This document shows positions 1-6,291 of a stretch of DNA of 7,844 bases, one piece after another. Source of the stretch: Cryptobacterium sp. CAG:338. GTDB lineage: Bacteria > Actinomycetota > Coriobacteriia > Coriobacteriales > Eggerthellaceae. The notes beneath the pieces are model-generated. The model saw nothing but the letters and a program-made list of their open reading frames with translations. It searched no databases and had not been told where the DNA came from. The translations under genes were made by a program, and so were the position numbers. The DNA is taken from assembly GCA_000435475.1 (NCBI GenBank), contig FR896067.1:59144-66987 (forward strand). The letters run 5' to 3'. Every line of letters starts with the position of its first letter. Positions within the stretch are counted from its first letter, which is position 1.

Positions 1-200
1 CCCAAAGCGTTACGGCAACCGCCATTCAGCCCGGGGAGGGAGAAATTGAATGTGCTCATGGAGTACTTTCTCTGCCTGCTCCTGCAACTGCCGCTATCAT
101 TGAGGGCCTTCCGCTTGCACAAACGCGACTTCAGGGCGAGCGAGTAACGCCCACTTCCGCCGCGCTTATTAAACATTTTGTGACTTCATTTACTGAATAG
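1..200 (+). CDS. larC: LarC-like nickel-pincer cofactor protein, 3' end only, short C-terminus
   Basis: The reading frame starts at base 3, is open from the window edge and stops at TAG 198-200, giving 65 visible residues. They contain CAHGVLSLPAPATAAII followed by QGERVTPTSAALIKHF. These match the conserved LarC (old DUF111/TIGR00299) blocks 'xxHGxLPVPAPAT' and 'ELTTPTGAALL'. LarC inserts nickel into the pyridinium bis-thiocarboxylate mononucleotide cofactor made by LarB and LarE and used by lactate racemase-type enzymes; it acts in the cytoplasm. Full-length family members continue more than 100 residues past the TPTGAAL block into a CTP-binding C-terminal domain. Here the frame stops about 13 residues after it, and neither other + frame between 200 and 455 continues the family sequence. 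The gene may be truncated, or a split LarC1-like form. The family call is good; whether the product works is unknown because the N-terminus is outside the window. Confidence 0.8.
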   Translation, partial: QSVTATAIQPGEGEIECAHGVLSLPAPATAAIIEGLPLAQTRLQGERVTPTSAALIKHFVTSFTE

Positions 201-370
201 AAGGTGTCTAGCCCGCTACAGTAGGTATTCCGCTGAGGTTCACCTAAAATTGTGGTGGGTTTTACGCTGTGGTTGTTTTCCGCTGCAGCAGGCTCCCTTC
301 TTTGCTTGATCTTTTTCGTTTAGAATTCTTTTAATGCTTAAAGCGGTTTAGATTGCGCCTATGGTTTCAA

Positions 371-397
371 TTGGAGCGTTCTAGATCGCTTTACAAT
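371..397 (+). promoter_or_regulatory. Possible promoter for the kinase gene in the 201-455 gap
   Basis: The 255-bp gap between the larC stop and the kinase start holds no convincing gene. TACAAT at 392-397 is a good -10 match; the nearest -35-like element, TTGGAG at 371-376, is only 15 bp away, which is short. A second -10-like hexamer, TAGAAT, lies at 321-326. TTGACT at 413-418 looks like a -35 but has no -10 at a usable distance. A weak GGAG at 436-439 lies 16 nt before the ATG at 456, so the kinase ribosome-binding site is poor. No clear terminator was seen after larC. Confidence 0.22.
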
Positions 398-455
398 GAA
401 GTGCTTAAATCGTTGACTAAGCTTTAAGAATACCTGGAGTGAAATTATCTCAATA

Positions 456-2552
456 ATGAAATTCCCCTGGCAAAAGAAAAGCGAATATTTTGAGGAAGAC
501 ATCGATGAGCGTGATGCCTTTCAAAATATGGCGTTGCCAGGAGATAAAACACGTACGTTTTACGCTGAATCGGACAGGGAGTATAAAGGCAGAGCAGGTT
601 ACGATGATCTAAATGCTGATTCGTATGCTGACCTTGATGTCGATTTCGATACGGGCATGGAATCAGAAATAGATCCAGAATCGCTTCTTCTAGATCGTTA
701 TGCGGTTTTAGGCGACGCCGGGCAGGGAGCTTTTGGATCGGTAGTAATTGGTTGGGATACGCGCATTGAACGTCGTGTCGCGATAAAATGCATGCCTCTC
801 GAAGACACCGCAGGAGTTCTTGCTACGCATAGGGGTAGCATCCTGGTGGATAATCGTCCTTTCGATACCTCCTCGATTGCCGGCTTGGAAGAAGCTCGTA
901 CAGCAGCAAAACTATCTGATGCCTCTATTGTTTCAATCTATGATTTTGAGGTAGCTGGAGATATGGCTTACCTCATCATGGAATATGTTGATGGCATTAC
1001 TCTGGCGGATCTTCTTGCGAAATATCCTCAAGAAATCAATTCCGATATAGTGGCTGCGGTTTTTAAAGCGGTTTCCCATGCGCTCGAAGTGGCACATAAG
1101 CGTCACGTACTTCACCTGGATATTAAGCCAGAAAATGTGCTGATAGATCATCAAGGGCAGGTAAAGGTAACCGACTTTGGCCTTGCAAGACTTGCCACTG
1201 AAGCTGGCTATGGTACTGCGGCGGGCGGCACGATCGGTTATATGCCGCCTGAGCAAATGACGCAGCAGGAGCTGGACGAACGGTGTGATCAGTGGGCGCT
1301 TGCGAGTTTGACATACGAAATGATCGCAGGGGTTAATCCTTTTGTAGTTGAAACACTCGCAGAAGCGGAAGATGCAATTTATGATGCCGAACTCGTCATT
1401 CCGTCGCTTTGTATGGAGGGGCTTGATGAGGACATCGACGACATCATGTTTTGCGCTCTTGACCCTGATCCTCAGGAGCGATACGACTCGGTAAAGGATT
1501 TTGCTGAACAGCTACAGCCTTGTCTTGGCAGTACGCGTAAAGGGAAAAACGCACTCAAGCGTCTTGTAAGTGCGGGGGACCTAACGGGTTCTGGAGAAGA
1601 ACTATCTTCCCAAGAAGATTTTCTTGATGATACCGACACTTTGAGTGCTGAGGATGTCTCTGGTAGAGGGCTTCCAGATAGTGAAGACGGCCTCTACGAG
1701 AGAGCTTCCTATGGTTCTTCACAGCAGCCTTGGCGTATGTCTTCACGTATGCGCTCAGTTTGTATGCGAATTTGGGCGGCGCTCAGTACTGGATTGCTTG
1801 CTTTTCTGGGAATTCATTCAGTTTTAGGGCCTGAATCATGGGGAACTCAGCCTGTTGCTTGGGGTATTTTGGCGGCTTGCATTGGGCTGACAGCCGCGCT
1901 GCCCTCATGGGGGGTTCTCGTGGTGGGCGAGGCGTTTGGAGTTGCGCTCTGCGCCTGCGGTGCTCCGCTGCCTGGCATTGTCTTTATGGCAGCAACGGGC
2001 GCGTGGTGGTTTTACTCCGCTCGATTTTCGGTTGAAGCAAGCAACGCTGGTATGGCGGGTGTGATATTTGGCGCTCTTGGGCTGGCGCCTCTTGTTCCGT
2101 TTGTGGCAGGGTTTCTCCTGTCTGTGCGCGATGCGCTTATTGCTACCTTATATGCAGCCTGTGTTGCTGTAATACTTGCAGGATTGGGTTCGGGATCCTT
2201 GTTTGGTTGGGATGCGATTACTTTTGCACCTATGCCTATCGATTCGAGCTACAGTGACGTAGTGTTGGGTCTTATAGCGAAACCTTCCACCTGGATTATG
2301 ATATTGGCTTGGGTGCTTGCTTCGGTTGTAAGCTCTCTTTTATGTAGCACGGGTAGACGTGTTTGGTGCATTGTGGGCATGATCCTTGCGGGTGTTTTGT
2401 TGGTATCGGGATTACTTGCTGGTTCATTGCTTGACACCTTAGGGCGTGAGTTTTTAACCGATCCAAGCGCACTGGGTCCTTTAATTGGGTCGTGTGCATT
2501 AGGAGTATTACTTGCTAGTGTGGCGCTTCCGGAAAGAACGCAGCGGTATTAA
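456..2552 (+). CDS. Ser/Thr protein kinase with polytopic membrane C-terminus
   Basis: A 698-aa Hanks-type Ser/Thr kinase. An acidic N-terminal leader (1-80) precedes the kinase domain (about 81-355): glycine loop G89-Q-G91-A-F-G94, VAIK lysine K111, likely alpha-C glutamate E145 or E146, catalytic loop H220-L-D222-I-K224-P-E-N227, D240-F-G, the APE-equivalent P264-P-E266, D278 in DQW, and R342. ATP-binding and catalytic residues are therefore present, but the HRD arginine is leucine, so it is a non-RD kinase. A Ser/Asp/Glu-rich linker (about 372-430) follows, then about nine hydrophobic segments (roughly 439-458, 467-483, 484-502, 503-521, 531-553, 558-580, 611-630, 635-657, 671-690). PASTA repeats, the common sensor of PknB-type kinases, are absent. 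ATG 456 is kept because the upstream GTG frame hits TAA at once, though the ribosome-binding site is weak. It converges with the next gene, with overlapping stop codons. Substrates cannot be read from the sequence. Confidence 0.93.
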   Translation: MKFPWQKKSEYFEEDIDERDAFQNMALPGDKTRTFYAESDREYKGRAGYDDLNADSYADLDVDFDTGMESEIDPESLLLDRYAVLGDAGQGAFGSVVIGWDTRIERRVAIKCMPLEDTAGVLATHRGSILVDNRPFDTSSIAGLEEARTAAKLSDASIVSIYDFEVAGDMAYLIMEYVDGITLADLLAKYPQEINSDIVAAVFKAVSHALEVAHKRHVLHLDIKPENVLIDHQGQVKVTDFGLARLATEAGYGTAAGGTIGYMPPEQMTQQELDERCDQWALASLTYEMIAGVNPFVVETLAEAEDAIYDAELVIPSLCMEGLDEDIDDIMFCALDPDPQERYDSVKDFAEQLQPCLGSTRKGKNALKRLVSAGDLTGSGEELSSQEDFLDDTDTLSAEDVSGRGLPDSEDGLYERASYGSSQQPWRMSSRMRSVCMRIWAALSTGLLAFLGIHSVLGPESWGTQPVAWGILAACIGLTAALPSWGVLVVGEAFGVALCACGAPLPGIVFMAATGAWWFYSARFSVEASNAGMAGVIFGALGLAPLVPFVAGFLLSVRDALIATLYAACVAVILAGLGSGSLFGWDAITFAPMPIDSSYSDVVLGLIAKPSTWIMILAWVLASVVSSLLCSTGRRVWCIVGMILAGVLLVSGLLAGSLLDTLGREFLTDPSALGPLIGSCALGVLLASVALPERTQRY

Positions 2553-3478
2553 TCGATTTTGCCTGAAAAATTGATGTGTTTTGTCATTTCGCAGGTATCT
2601 TCAAAATTCAGTCCTTCAATGAATGAGGGAATAAGAGCGTTTGCTTCAGCGAGGGTATTTTCGAAAATGTCATCGAAACTCGAGGTGTTGTGCTCGCCTG
2701 TGAAAGGATTTACCCACACTCGATGCTCGCGGTTATCGAAAGCGCTTTCGGTTAATTTAAGAGGTCTATGGCAGAATGCCTGAGCAAACGAATGGTTTCT
2801 AAATCTTCGTTCTACCGCTCCATAAAGACGGCGTTTTACTCCGCGGGGGGAATAGGTCGCAAACTGTATTCGACGGTAGTTGTGGACGCTTAAAGAAAAC
2901 AGATTTGCAGGAGATAGGCGTTCGTAAGTGTCCCAAAGAGTAGAGCATATCGCATGAGAAAGTGCAGCAAGATTCTGTTCGCTTGCTCTTAGTATTTCTC
3001 GGTAGGGTTTATAGCTTGCGATAGTTAGCCCGGTGTGGGTGTAGAGAATGTACTCGTCAAGTTCGCTTTCTATAACCGCATGAACTTCGTGCCCATCTTT
3101 TGCGGTTAATCCCTCTATTTCTGCATTGCAAAGGGCGAATTGCTGGGAATATACAAAGGGATGCGCGGCGCGGTCAAGGAGATAATGACAAAGAAATCCT
3201 GCAGTAAAGGCTCGAACCACACGTTGGGTATTGAGAGGACACTTTGTGGGTACTTGCGAAATAGAATGCATAAGATCAGCGGGCTTTTTGTCATGCATCA
3301 AGCTTCCTAAGTTGCGATAGGGGGCAAGATGAGGAGTCACAACGCAGAAAAAAAGAGGATCAGGCCCTTGGCTTCCCAGAAGAAACGCATTTTTTTCTTC
3401 CGTACTTGAAATAAAGGAAGTAGCAGGTAGTTCAAGCATTTCATGAGCGAATCTATCGTGAGTAATAATTGCCGGCAT
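2549..3478 (-). CDS. Zinc-dependent phospholipase C family protein
   Basis: A 309-aa protein resembling the zinc-dependent phospholipase C/S1-P1 nuclease-like fold (Pfam Zn_dep_PLPC). Visible hallmarks are the N-terminal MPAIITHDRFAHEML with H7, GSQGPDP at 36-41, H98-Y-L-L-D102 with H106 close by, and H133-A-V-I-E137. The HxxxD and HxxxE pairs fit the metal-ligand pattern of Bacillus cereus PLC; assigning individual ligands is inference. There is no signal peptide, unlike secreted toxins of the family, so a cytoplasmic role is likely and the true substrate is uncertain. The start is supported by GGAAG (complement of 3486-3490) 7 nt upstream of the ATG. The gene is divergent from the MFS gene and convergent with the kinase. 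The family name is reliable; phospholipase activity is not proven. Confidence 0.85.
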   Translation of the reverse strand: MPAIITHDRFAHEMLELPATSFISSTEEKNAFLLGSQGPDPLFFCVVTPHLAPYRNLGSLMHDKKPADLMHSISQVPTKCPLNTQRVVRAFTAGFLCHYLLDRAAHPFVYSQQFALCNAEIEGLTAKDGHEVHAVIESELDEYILYTHTGLTIASYKPYREILRASEQNLAALSHAICSTLWDTYERLSPANLFSLSVHNYRRIQFATYSPRGVKRRLYGAVERRFRNHSFAQAFCHRPLKLTESAFDNREHRVWVNPFTGEHNTSSFDDIFENTLAEANALIPSFIEGLNFEDTCEMTKHINFSGKID

Positions 3479-3548
3479 AGGGCATCTTCCATTCTTTACA
3501 GTTTTTTACTTTTAAAGACGCATCGGACACGTATACTTTTCTCCGTTC

Positions 3549-3577
3549 ATAATGAGTGTGTTTAACGATTCATTCAA
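3549..3577 (-). promoter_or_regulatory. Candidate promoter of the phospholipase-like gene
   Basis: Read on the minus strand, TTGAAT (complement of 3572-3577) and CATTAT (complement of 3549-3554) are separated by exactly 17 bp, each matching the sigma-70-type consensus at four of six positions. It lies about 70 bp upstream of the ATG at 3478. For the divergent MFS gene, the same 147-bp intergenic region carries a + strand -10-like TATACT at 3532-3537, but I see no well-spaced -35 for it. Confidence 0.35.
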
Positions 3578-3625
3578 GAGAAAACTTCGAAACGGATCGT
3601 TCTTGCTGGAAAGGACCATGCTGTA

Positions 3626-4852
3626 ATGGCATTTGGACTGACAAAAAAAGAAGTAAGTTGGGTTTTGTATGATGTGGGAAACTCGGCCTTTGTAATGTTA
3701 TCAACGGCGCTGATCCCGGTTTATTTTGCGTCTTTGGCAGAAGAAGGGTCTTCTGTTGTGGTGGCGTGGGGTTATGCCGAAACGGTAGCTTCACTTATTT
3801 TGGCACTTCTTATGCCCTTATTGGGAAGCTTGGCAGATCTTGCGGGCAATAAGAAAAAATTTCTGGTTGGTTTTGCTGGCACTGGCGCAGTTGCTTGTGC
3901 TGCGCTAGGTGTTCCTCAGCATGCTCTTGCTTTTTTGGTGGTGTATGTAATTGCCGCTATTATGCTTAATGGTTCTATGGTCTTTTACGATGCCTTTCTC
4001 ATAGACGCAACAACAGAGGATCGCTACGATCAGGTATCTTCGCATGGGTACGCGTGGGGTTATATTGGTTCGTGCATTCCCTTCATAGCTTGTTTGGCGG
4101 TTGTGCTTGGTGGCCCTTCCTTTGGTTTGGATATGGGTACGGGCATGAAGGTTGCGTTTGTTATTACGGCGCTGTGGTGGATAGTGTTCACGATTCCGCT
4201 TGCTAAAAACGTGAAGCAAACTCACTTTCGAGAGCAAAGTGCTCATGTTTTTAAAACGACGTTTTCCAGTTTGGCTACCACTGTTAAAAGCATCATTCAC
4301 AACAAGCGTTTGCTGTTCTTTTTGGTAGCATTCTTCTTCTATATCGACGGCGTGCATACCGTTATCAAGATGTCTACGAGCTATGGTACCGATTTGGGTA
4401 TCGACTCTACGCAGCTGGTATTGGCTTTGCTAGTAACTCAGTTTGTAGCGTTTCCTTCTGCAATTGCCTACGGTAGATTGGCGAAACGTTTCGGCACTCG
4501 TCATATGCTTATGGTTGGAGTGTTTGCCTATTTTTGCATCGTGATGTTTGCTGCGTTTTTCCTGAAAAGCGCAACTGAGTTTTGGATTTTGGCAATTTGC
4601 GTAGGCTTATTTCAGGGTGGTATTCAGGCGCTTTCCCGTTCTGAGTATGGCAAGTTAATCCCAAAGAATAAATCGAACGAATACTATGGATTCTTTGATA
4701 TTTTCGGAAAATATGCAGCAGTAATGGGAACGTTTTTGGTCAGCGTGTTTACTCAGATTACTGGCAATGCTTCGTTTGGTGTGCTTTCTATTGCCGTGTT
4801 ATTTATTGTGGGCTTTTGCTTTTTGTGCGCCATGCCGAAAAAAAAGCGATAG
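3626..4852 (+). CDS. MFS permease, UMF1/Atg22-like family
   Basis: A 408-aa integral membrane protein with about 12 hydrophobic segments (first near 17-38, last near 382-402) and a short basic C-terminus (PKKKR). The N-terminal W12-VLYD-V-G-N-S-A-F signature, YDAFLIDATTEDRYDQVSSHGYAWGYIG (121-148, shown only as its key elements YDAFL, DR and SSHGYAWGYIG), FYIDGVHTVIK (238-248) and GGIQALSRSEYGKLIP (331-346) are typical of UMF1-type bacterial MFS proteins related to yeast Atg22. Length fits the family. Substrate is unknown; Atg22 exports amino acids from the vacuole, but that cannot be transferred here. AAGGA at 3611-3615 lies 10 nt before the ATG at 3626. It appears monocistronic: the upstream neighbour is divergent and the downstream neighbour convergent, with a structured 220-bp gap between. 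Confidence 0.88.
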   Translation: MAFGLTKKEVSWVLYDVGNSAFVMLSTALIPVYFASLAEEGSSVVVAWGYAETVASLILALLMPLLGSLADLAGNKKKFLVGFAGTGAVACAALGVPQHALAFLVVYVIAAIMLNGSMVFYDAFLIDATTEDRYDQVSSHGYAWGYIGSCIPFIACLAVVLGGPSFGLDMGTGMKVAFVITALWWIVFTIPLAKNVKQTHFREQSAHVFKTTFSSLATTVKSIIHNKRLLFFLVAFFFYIDGVHTVIKMSTSYGTDLGIDSTQLVLALLVTQFVAFPSAIAYGRLAKRFGTRHMLMVGVFAYFCIVMFAAFFLKSATEFWILAICVGLFQGGIQALSRSEYGKLIPKNKSNEYYGFFDIFGKYAAVMGTFLVSVFTQITGNASFGVLSIAVLFIVGFCFLCAMPKKKR

Positions 4853-4869
4853 GTCAAAATAAGCTTCTG

Positions 4870-4954
4870 TTTTGGCAAAAAGTTGCTTTATCGGGTTAGG
4901 GCTTTTTCATGGTGTCGCTCAATTTCAACCCGATAAAGCGTTAATTTGCCAAAA
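4870..4954. repeat. Long imperfect inverted repeat (28-nt arms, 29-nt loop)
   Basis: The left arm (4870-4897) and right arm (4927-4954) are inverse complements at 23 of 28 positions: an outer 10-bp stem TTTTGGCAAA, a 5x5 mismatch bubble, and an inner perfect 13-bp stem GCTTTATCGGGTT. As RNA either strand could fold into a strong stem-loop just past the MFS stop. No clear U-tract follows in either direction, so it is not a textbook intrinsic terminator, though it may help separate the convergent transcripts. Confidence 0.85.
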
Positions 4955-4972
4955 CGTATTTAATTGGCAAAT
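4944..4972. repeat. Perfect 9-bp inverted repeat ATTTGCCAA / TTGGCAAAT
   Basis: ATTTGCCAA at 4944-4952 pairs with TTGGCAAAT at 4964-4972 across 11 bp. The left half is part of the right arm of the larger hairpin, so the two structures are mutually exclusive. The right half is a fourth, partial copy of the TTGGCAAA core, without the TCGGGTT partner. Confidence 0.6.
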
Positions 4973-4992
4973 ATGAGACTTGGATCTATAGC
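4964..4992 (+). promoter_or_regulatory. Promoter-like sequence inside the intergenic element
   Basis: TTGGCA (4964-4969) and TATAGC (4987-4992) are separated by exactly 17 bp, matching the sigma-70-type consensus at five and four of six positions. Transcription would start near 5000 and run through the third repeat copy, antisense into the 3' end of the pyridoxamine kinase gene. No gene starts there, so it could drive a small or antisense RNA, or be chance in AT-rich DNA. Confidence 0.25.
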
Positions 4993-5041
4993 CTATTTAC
5001 ATGCTTTATTGACTTTTAGAAGCTCTGAATAGGGGATTATC

Positions 5042-5069
5042 GACCCGACAAGAACAGTTTTTGCCAAAA
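5042..5069 (-). repeat. Third copy of the 28-nt TTTTGGCAAA...TCGGGT motif
   Basis: Read on the minus strand this copy starts TTTTGGCAAAAA and ends TCGGGTC, with the same 28-nt length as the copies at 4870-4897 (+) and 4927-4954 (-). It matches the first copy at 21 of 28 positions, with differences mainly in the middle. Constant ends with a variable centre suggest a two-part protein-binding site. Confidence 0.6.
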
Positions 5070-5072
5070 AAG

Positions 5073-5945
5073 CTAGTTTTGCAGCAAATCTGCGATGCGC
5101 CCAATCAGAAGCTCGAAACTTACTCCGCGGTCTTTGAAGTTTGGCTGTTTACTGGAAACGATCATGGCGTCGTGGGTGAGATCACCAGCGAATTCAACTG
5201 CTTCCTGAAGAGAACGGCCAGCCATAATAGCAGCAAGCAAGCAAGAGCAATACAAATCGCCTGTGCCGTGCAGCATATAAGGCAGATATTCATTTGATGC
5301 TTCAAAGAAATCAATATTCACGCCTGCTGCAAAGTTGCGAATTACGCCATCGTCACGCTGAGTGCCCTTAAGCACTACATTCTTTGCACCTTTAGCGATT
5401 AAGGCATCAATGATGCGTTTTGCTTCATTATCACTAATATTGGTGCCCTGCCATTCTTCACCAAGAATGATGGCGGCTTCAGTTAAGTTTGGTGTCAGAA
5501 TGTCAGCATCGCATGCCAAGTCTGCCATGGCAGCACATAACTCGGGTGTGTAGGTGGGGTATACCTTACCGTGGTCTGCCATTACGGGATCTACCACACG
5601 TAAAGCTTTTGGATAGCGTTCATATAGACTACGGATAATATCTACCTGTTCAGGAGCACCTAAAAATCCTGAATACACCGCATCAATTTCCACACCAATA
5701 TTTTGCCATGCAGCTAAATAGTCGGACAAAATATCGGTAGTGTCGTGCATATACCAACCTGGGAAAGCAGTGTGAGACGAAAATAATCCAGTAGGAACGG
5801 GACACACATCACATCCGCCTGCAGATACAACAGGAATAGCAATACCAAGAGAGCATTTGCCATAGCCGCATAGGTCATGTACGGCAGCTACGCGGGGGAT
5901 ATAGTCGGGATTGGCTTTCCGATCGTACAAAACGGTTTGTGTCAT
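5073..5945 (-). CDS. pdxY: Pyridoxal/pyridoxamine kinase (vitamin B6 salvage)
   Basis: A 290-aa ribokinase-fold kinase that phosphorylates pyridoxal, pyridoxine or pyridoxamine with ATP, feeding pyridoxal 5'-phosphate salvage in the cytoplasm. Family motifs: VAAVHDLCGYGKCSL at 19-33 (substrate and lid region), YSGFLG at 91-96, V-D-P-V-M-A-D-HGK at 118-127, LTPNLTEA at 150-157, VVLKGT at 190-195, and the anion-hole/catalytic GTGD at 227-230 with D230 as the expected base. Length is normal and no key residue is missing. It is the second gene of a minus-strand operon: its ATG overlaps the TGA of the small membrane gene upstream (ATGA), and GAGGAG inside that gene's last codons (complement of 5960-5965) is 14 nt from the start, so translational coupling is likely. 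The exact B6 vitamer preference, and pdxY versus pdxK naming, cannot be settled from sequence. Confidence 0.9.
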   Translation of the reverse strand: MTQTVLYDRKANPDYIPRVAAVHDLCGYGKCSLGIAIPVVSAGGCDVCPVPTGLFSSHTAFPGWYMHDTTDILSDYLAAWQNIGVEIDAVYSGFLGAPEQVDIIRSLYERYPKALRVVDPVMADHGKVYPTYTPELCAAMADLACDADILTPNLTEAAIILGEEWQGTNISDNEAKRIIDALIAKGAKNVVLKGTQRDDGVIRNFAAGVNIDFFEASNEYLPYMLHGTGDLYCSCLLAAIMAGRSLQEAVEFAGDLTHDAMIVSSKQPNFKDRGVSFELLIGRIADLLQN

Positions 5946-6133
5946 TTTGTTTCTTCTTTCTCCTCAAATTTCCAATCGTCGTCTTCTACGTTACCGCGAT
6001 CCTTAAAGGTCTTGCGGGTTCTACGCTCCAGGATTGCTGCGATCAGGGTTGACGCGATTAAAAACGCAAGAACCAAACATCCGATGCCTGGCATGGTTTC
6101 AAACAGGAAATGATAAACTGCGGCGAAATCCAT
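5942..6133 (-). CDS. Small single-TM membrane protein with charged acidic tail
   Basis: A 63-aa protein: short N-terminus MDFAAVYHFLFETMP, one transmembrane helix about 16-36 (GIGCLVLAFLIASTLIAAIL), a basic stretch ERRTRKTFKDR that predicts a cytoplasmic C-terminus, then an acidic tail rich in D/E. It resembles short membrane proteins of Coriobacteriia with a 'YxFLFxT...ERRTRKTF...DDW' pattern; I recall these from memory as a DUF-level family (possibly DUF6724, unsure). Reality is supported by its ATGA overlap with the B6 kinase start and by AGGAAGGA (complement of 6146-6153) 12 nt before its ATG; an in-frame TAG just upstream excludes an earlier start. Function unknown. The operon link could mean a role with the kinase or just shared transcription. 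Confidence 0.75.
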   Translation of the reverse strand: MDFAAVYHFLFETMPGIGCLVLAFLIASTLIAAILERRTRKTFKDRGNVEDDDWKFEEKEETK

Positions 6134-6224
6134 AGGTTTCTACGGTCCTTCCTGGGTACCTTTCGCGATTTTCTGTTCATTACGCCAACCCTCCGAGTGA
6201 TAGCGCGGAAGATTAGCAATTAAG

Positions 6225-6253
6225 AGTATACTAACGCTACTGACATTCTTAAA
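6225..6253 (-). promoter_or_regulatory. Candidate promoter of the small membrane protein/B6 kinase operon
   Basis: In the 158-bp divergent region, AGTATACT at 6225-6232 is a perfect palindrome and so offers TATACT as a -10 on both strands. On the minus strand a weak -35 TTTAAG (complement of 6248-6253) lies 17 bp away, placing the start about 90 bp before the ATG at 6133. On the + strand the same TATACT (6227-6232) could serve serS with a leader of about 53 nt, but I see no matching -35. No T-box or other riboswitch was recognised before serS. Confidence 0.3.
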
Positions 6254-6291
6254 AAGTTTACCAACAAGTAAAGTACGTCGAAAGGACAGTC

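Larger units (their letters stand above)
4866..5069. mobile_element. Possible 204-bp MITE-like non-autonomous element between convergent genes
   Basis: The outer ends carry TTTTGGCAAAAA (4870-4881) and its exact inverse TTTTTGCCAAAA (5058-5069). Inward from both, TCGGGT follows at the same distance, so the ends form 28-nt terminal inverted repeats with 21 of 28 identical positions. A further inverted copy lies inside (4927-4954). AAGCT occurs at 4861-4865 and again at 5070-5074 and could be a 5-bp target duplication; in that case the left end would be offset by four bases (TCTG) relative to the right. No open frame of note lies inside. The right flank holds the stop codon of the kinase gene at 5073-5075. 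The repeats are directly visible; calling it a mobile element is inference, and a regulatory or terminator role is the alternative. Confidence 0.4.

Noticed and set aside
241..280. CACC/GGTG mini-hairpin followed by GGTTTT as a larC terminator
   Set aside because: The stem is only 4 bp with a short T-run; too weak to call.
933..1256. A 107-codon minus-strand open frame inside the kinase domain
   Set aside because: It is antisense to intact kinase motifs (HLDIKPEN, DFG) and has no recognisable features of its own.
3618..3628. Two-codon mini-ORF (ATG CTG TAA) overlapping the MFS start as TAATG
   Set aside because: It is only 2 nt after the AAGGA, too close for initiation there, while the ATG at 3626 is at a workable distance; likely chance.
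3905..4357. A 150-codon open frame on the minus strand inside the MFS gene
   Set aside because: Its translation has no hydrophobic, domain or family pattern, and it lies wholly antisense to a clearly coding permease; it is a shadow frame.
6134..6291. Possible T-box or riboswitch leader upstream of serS
   Set aside because: No T-box core (AGGGTGGNACCGCG-type) or specifier structure was found and the leader is short.
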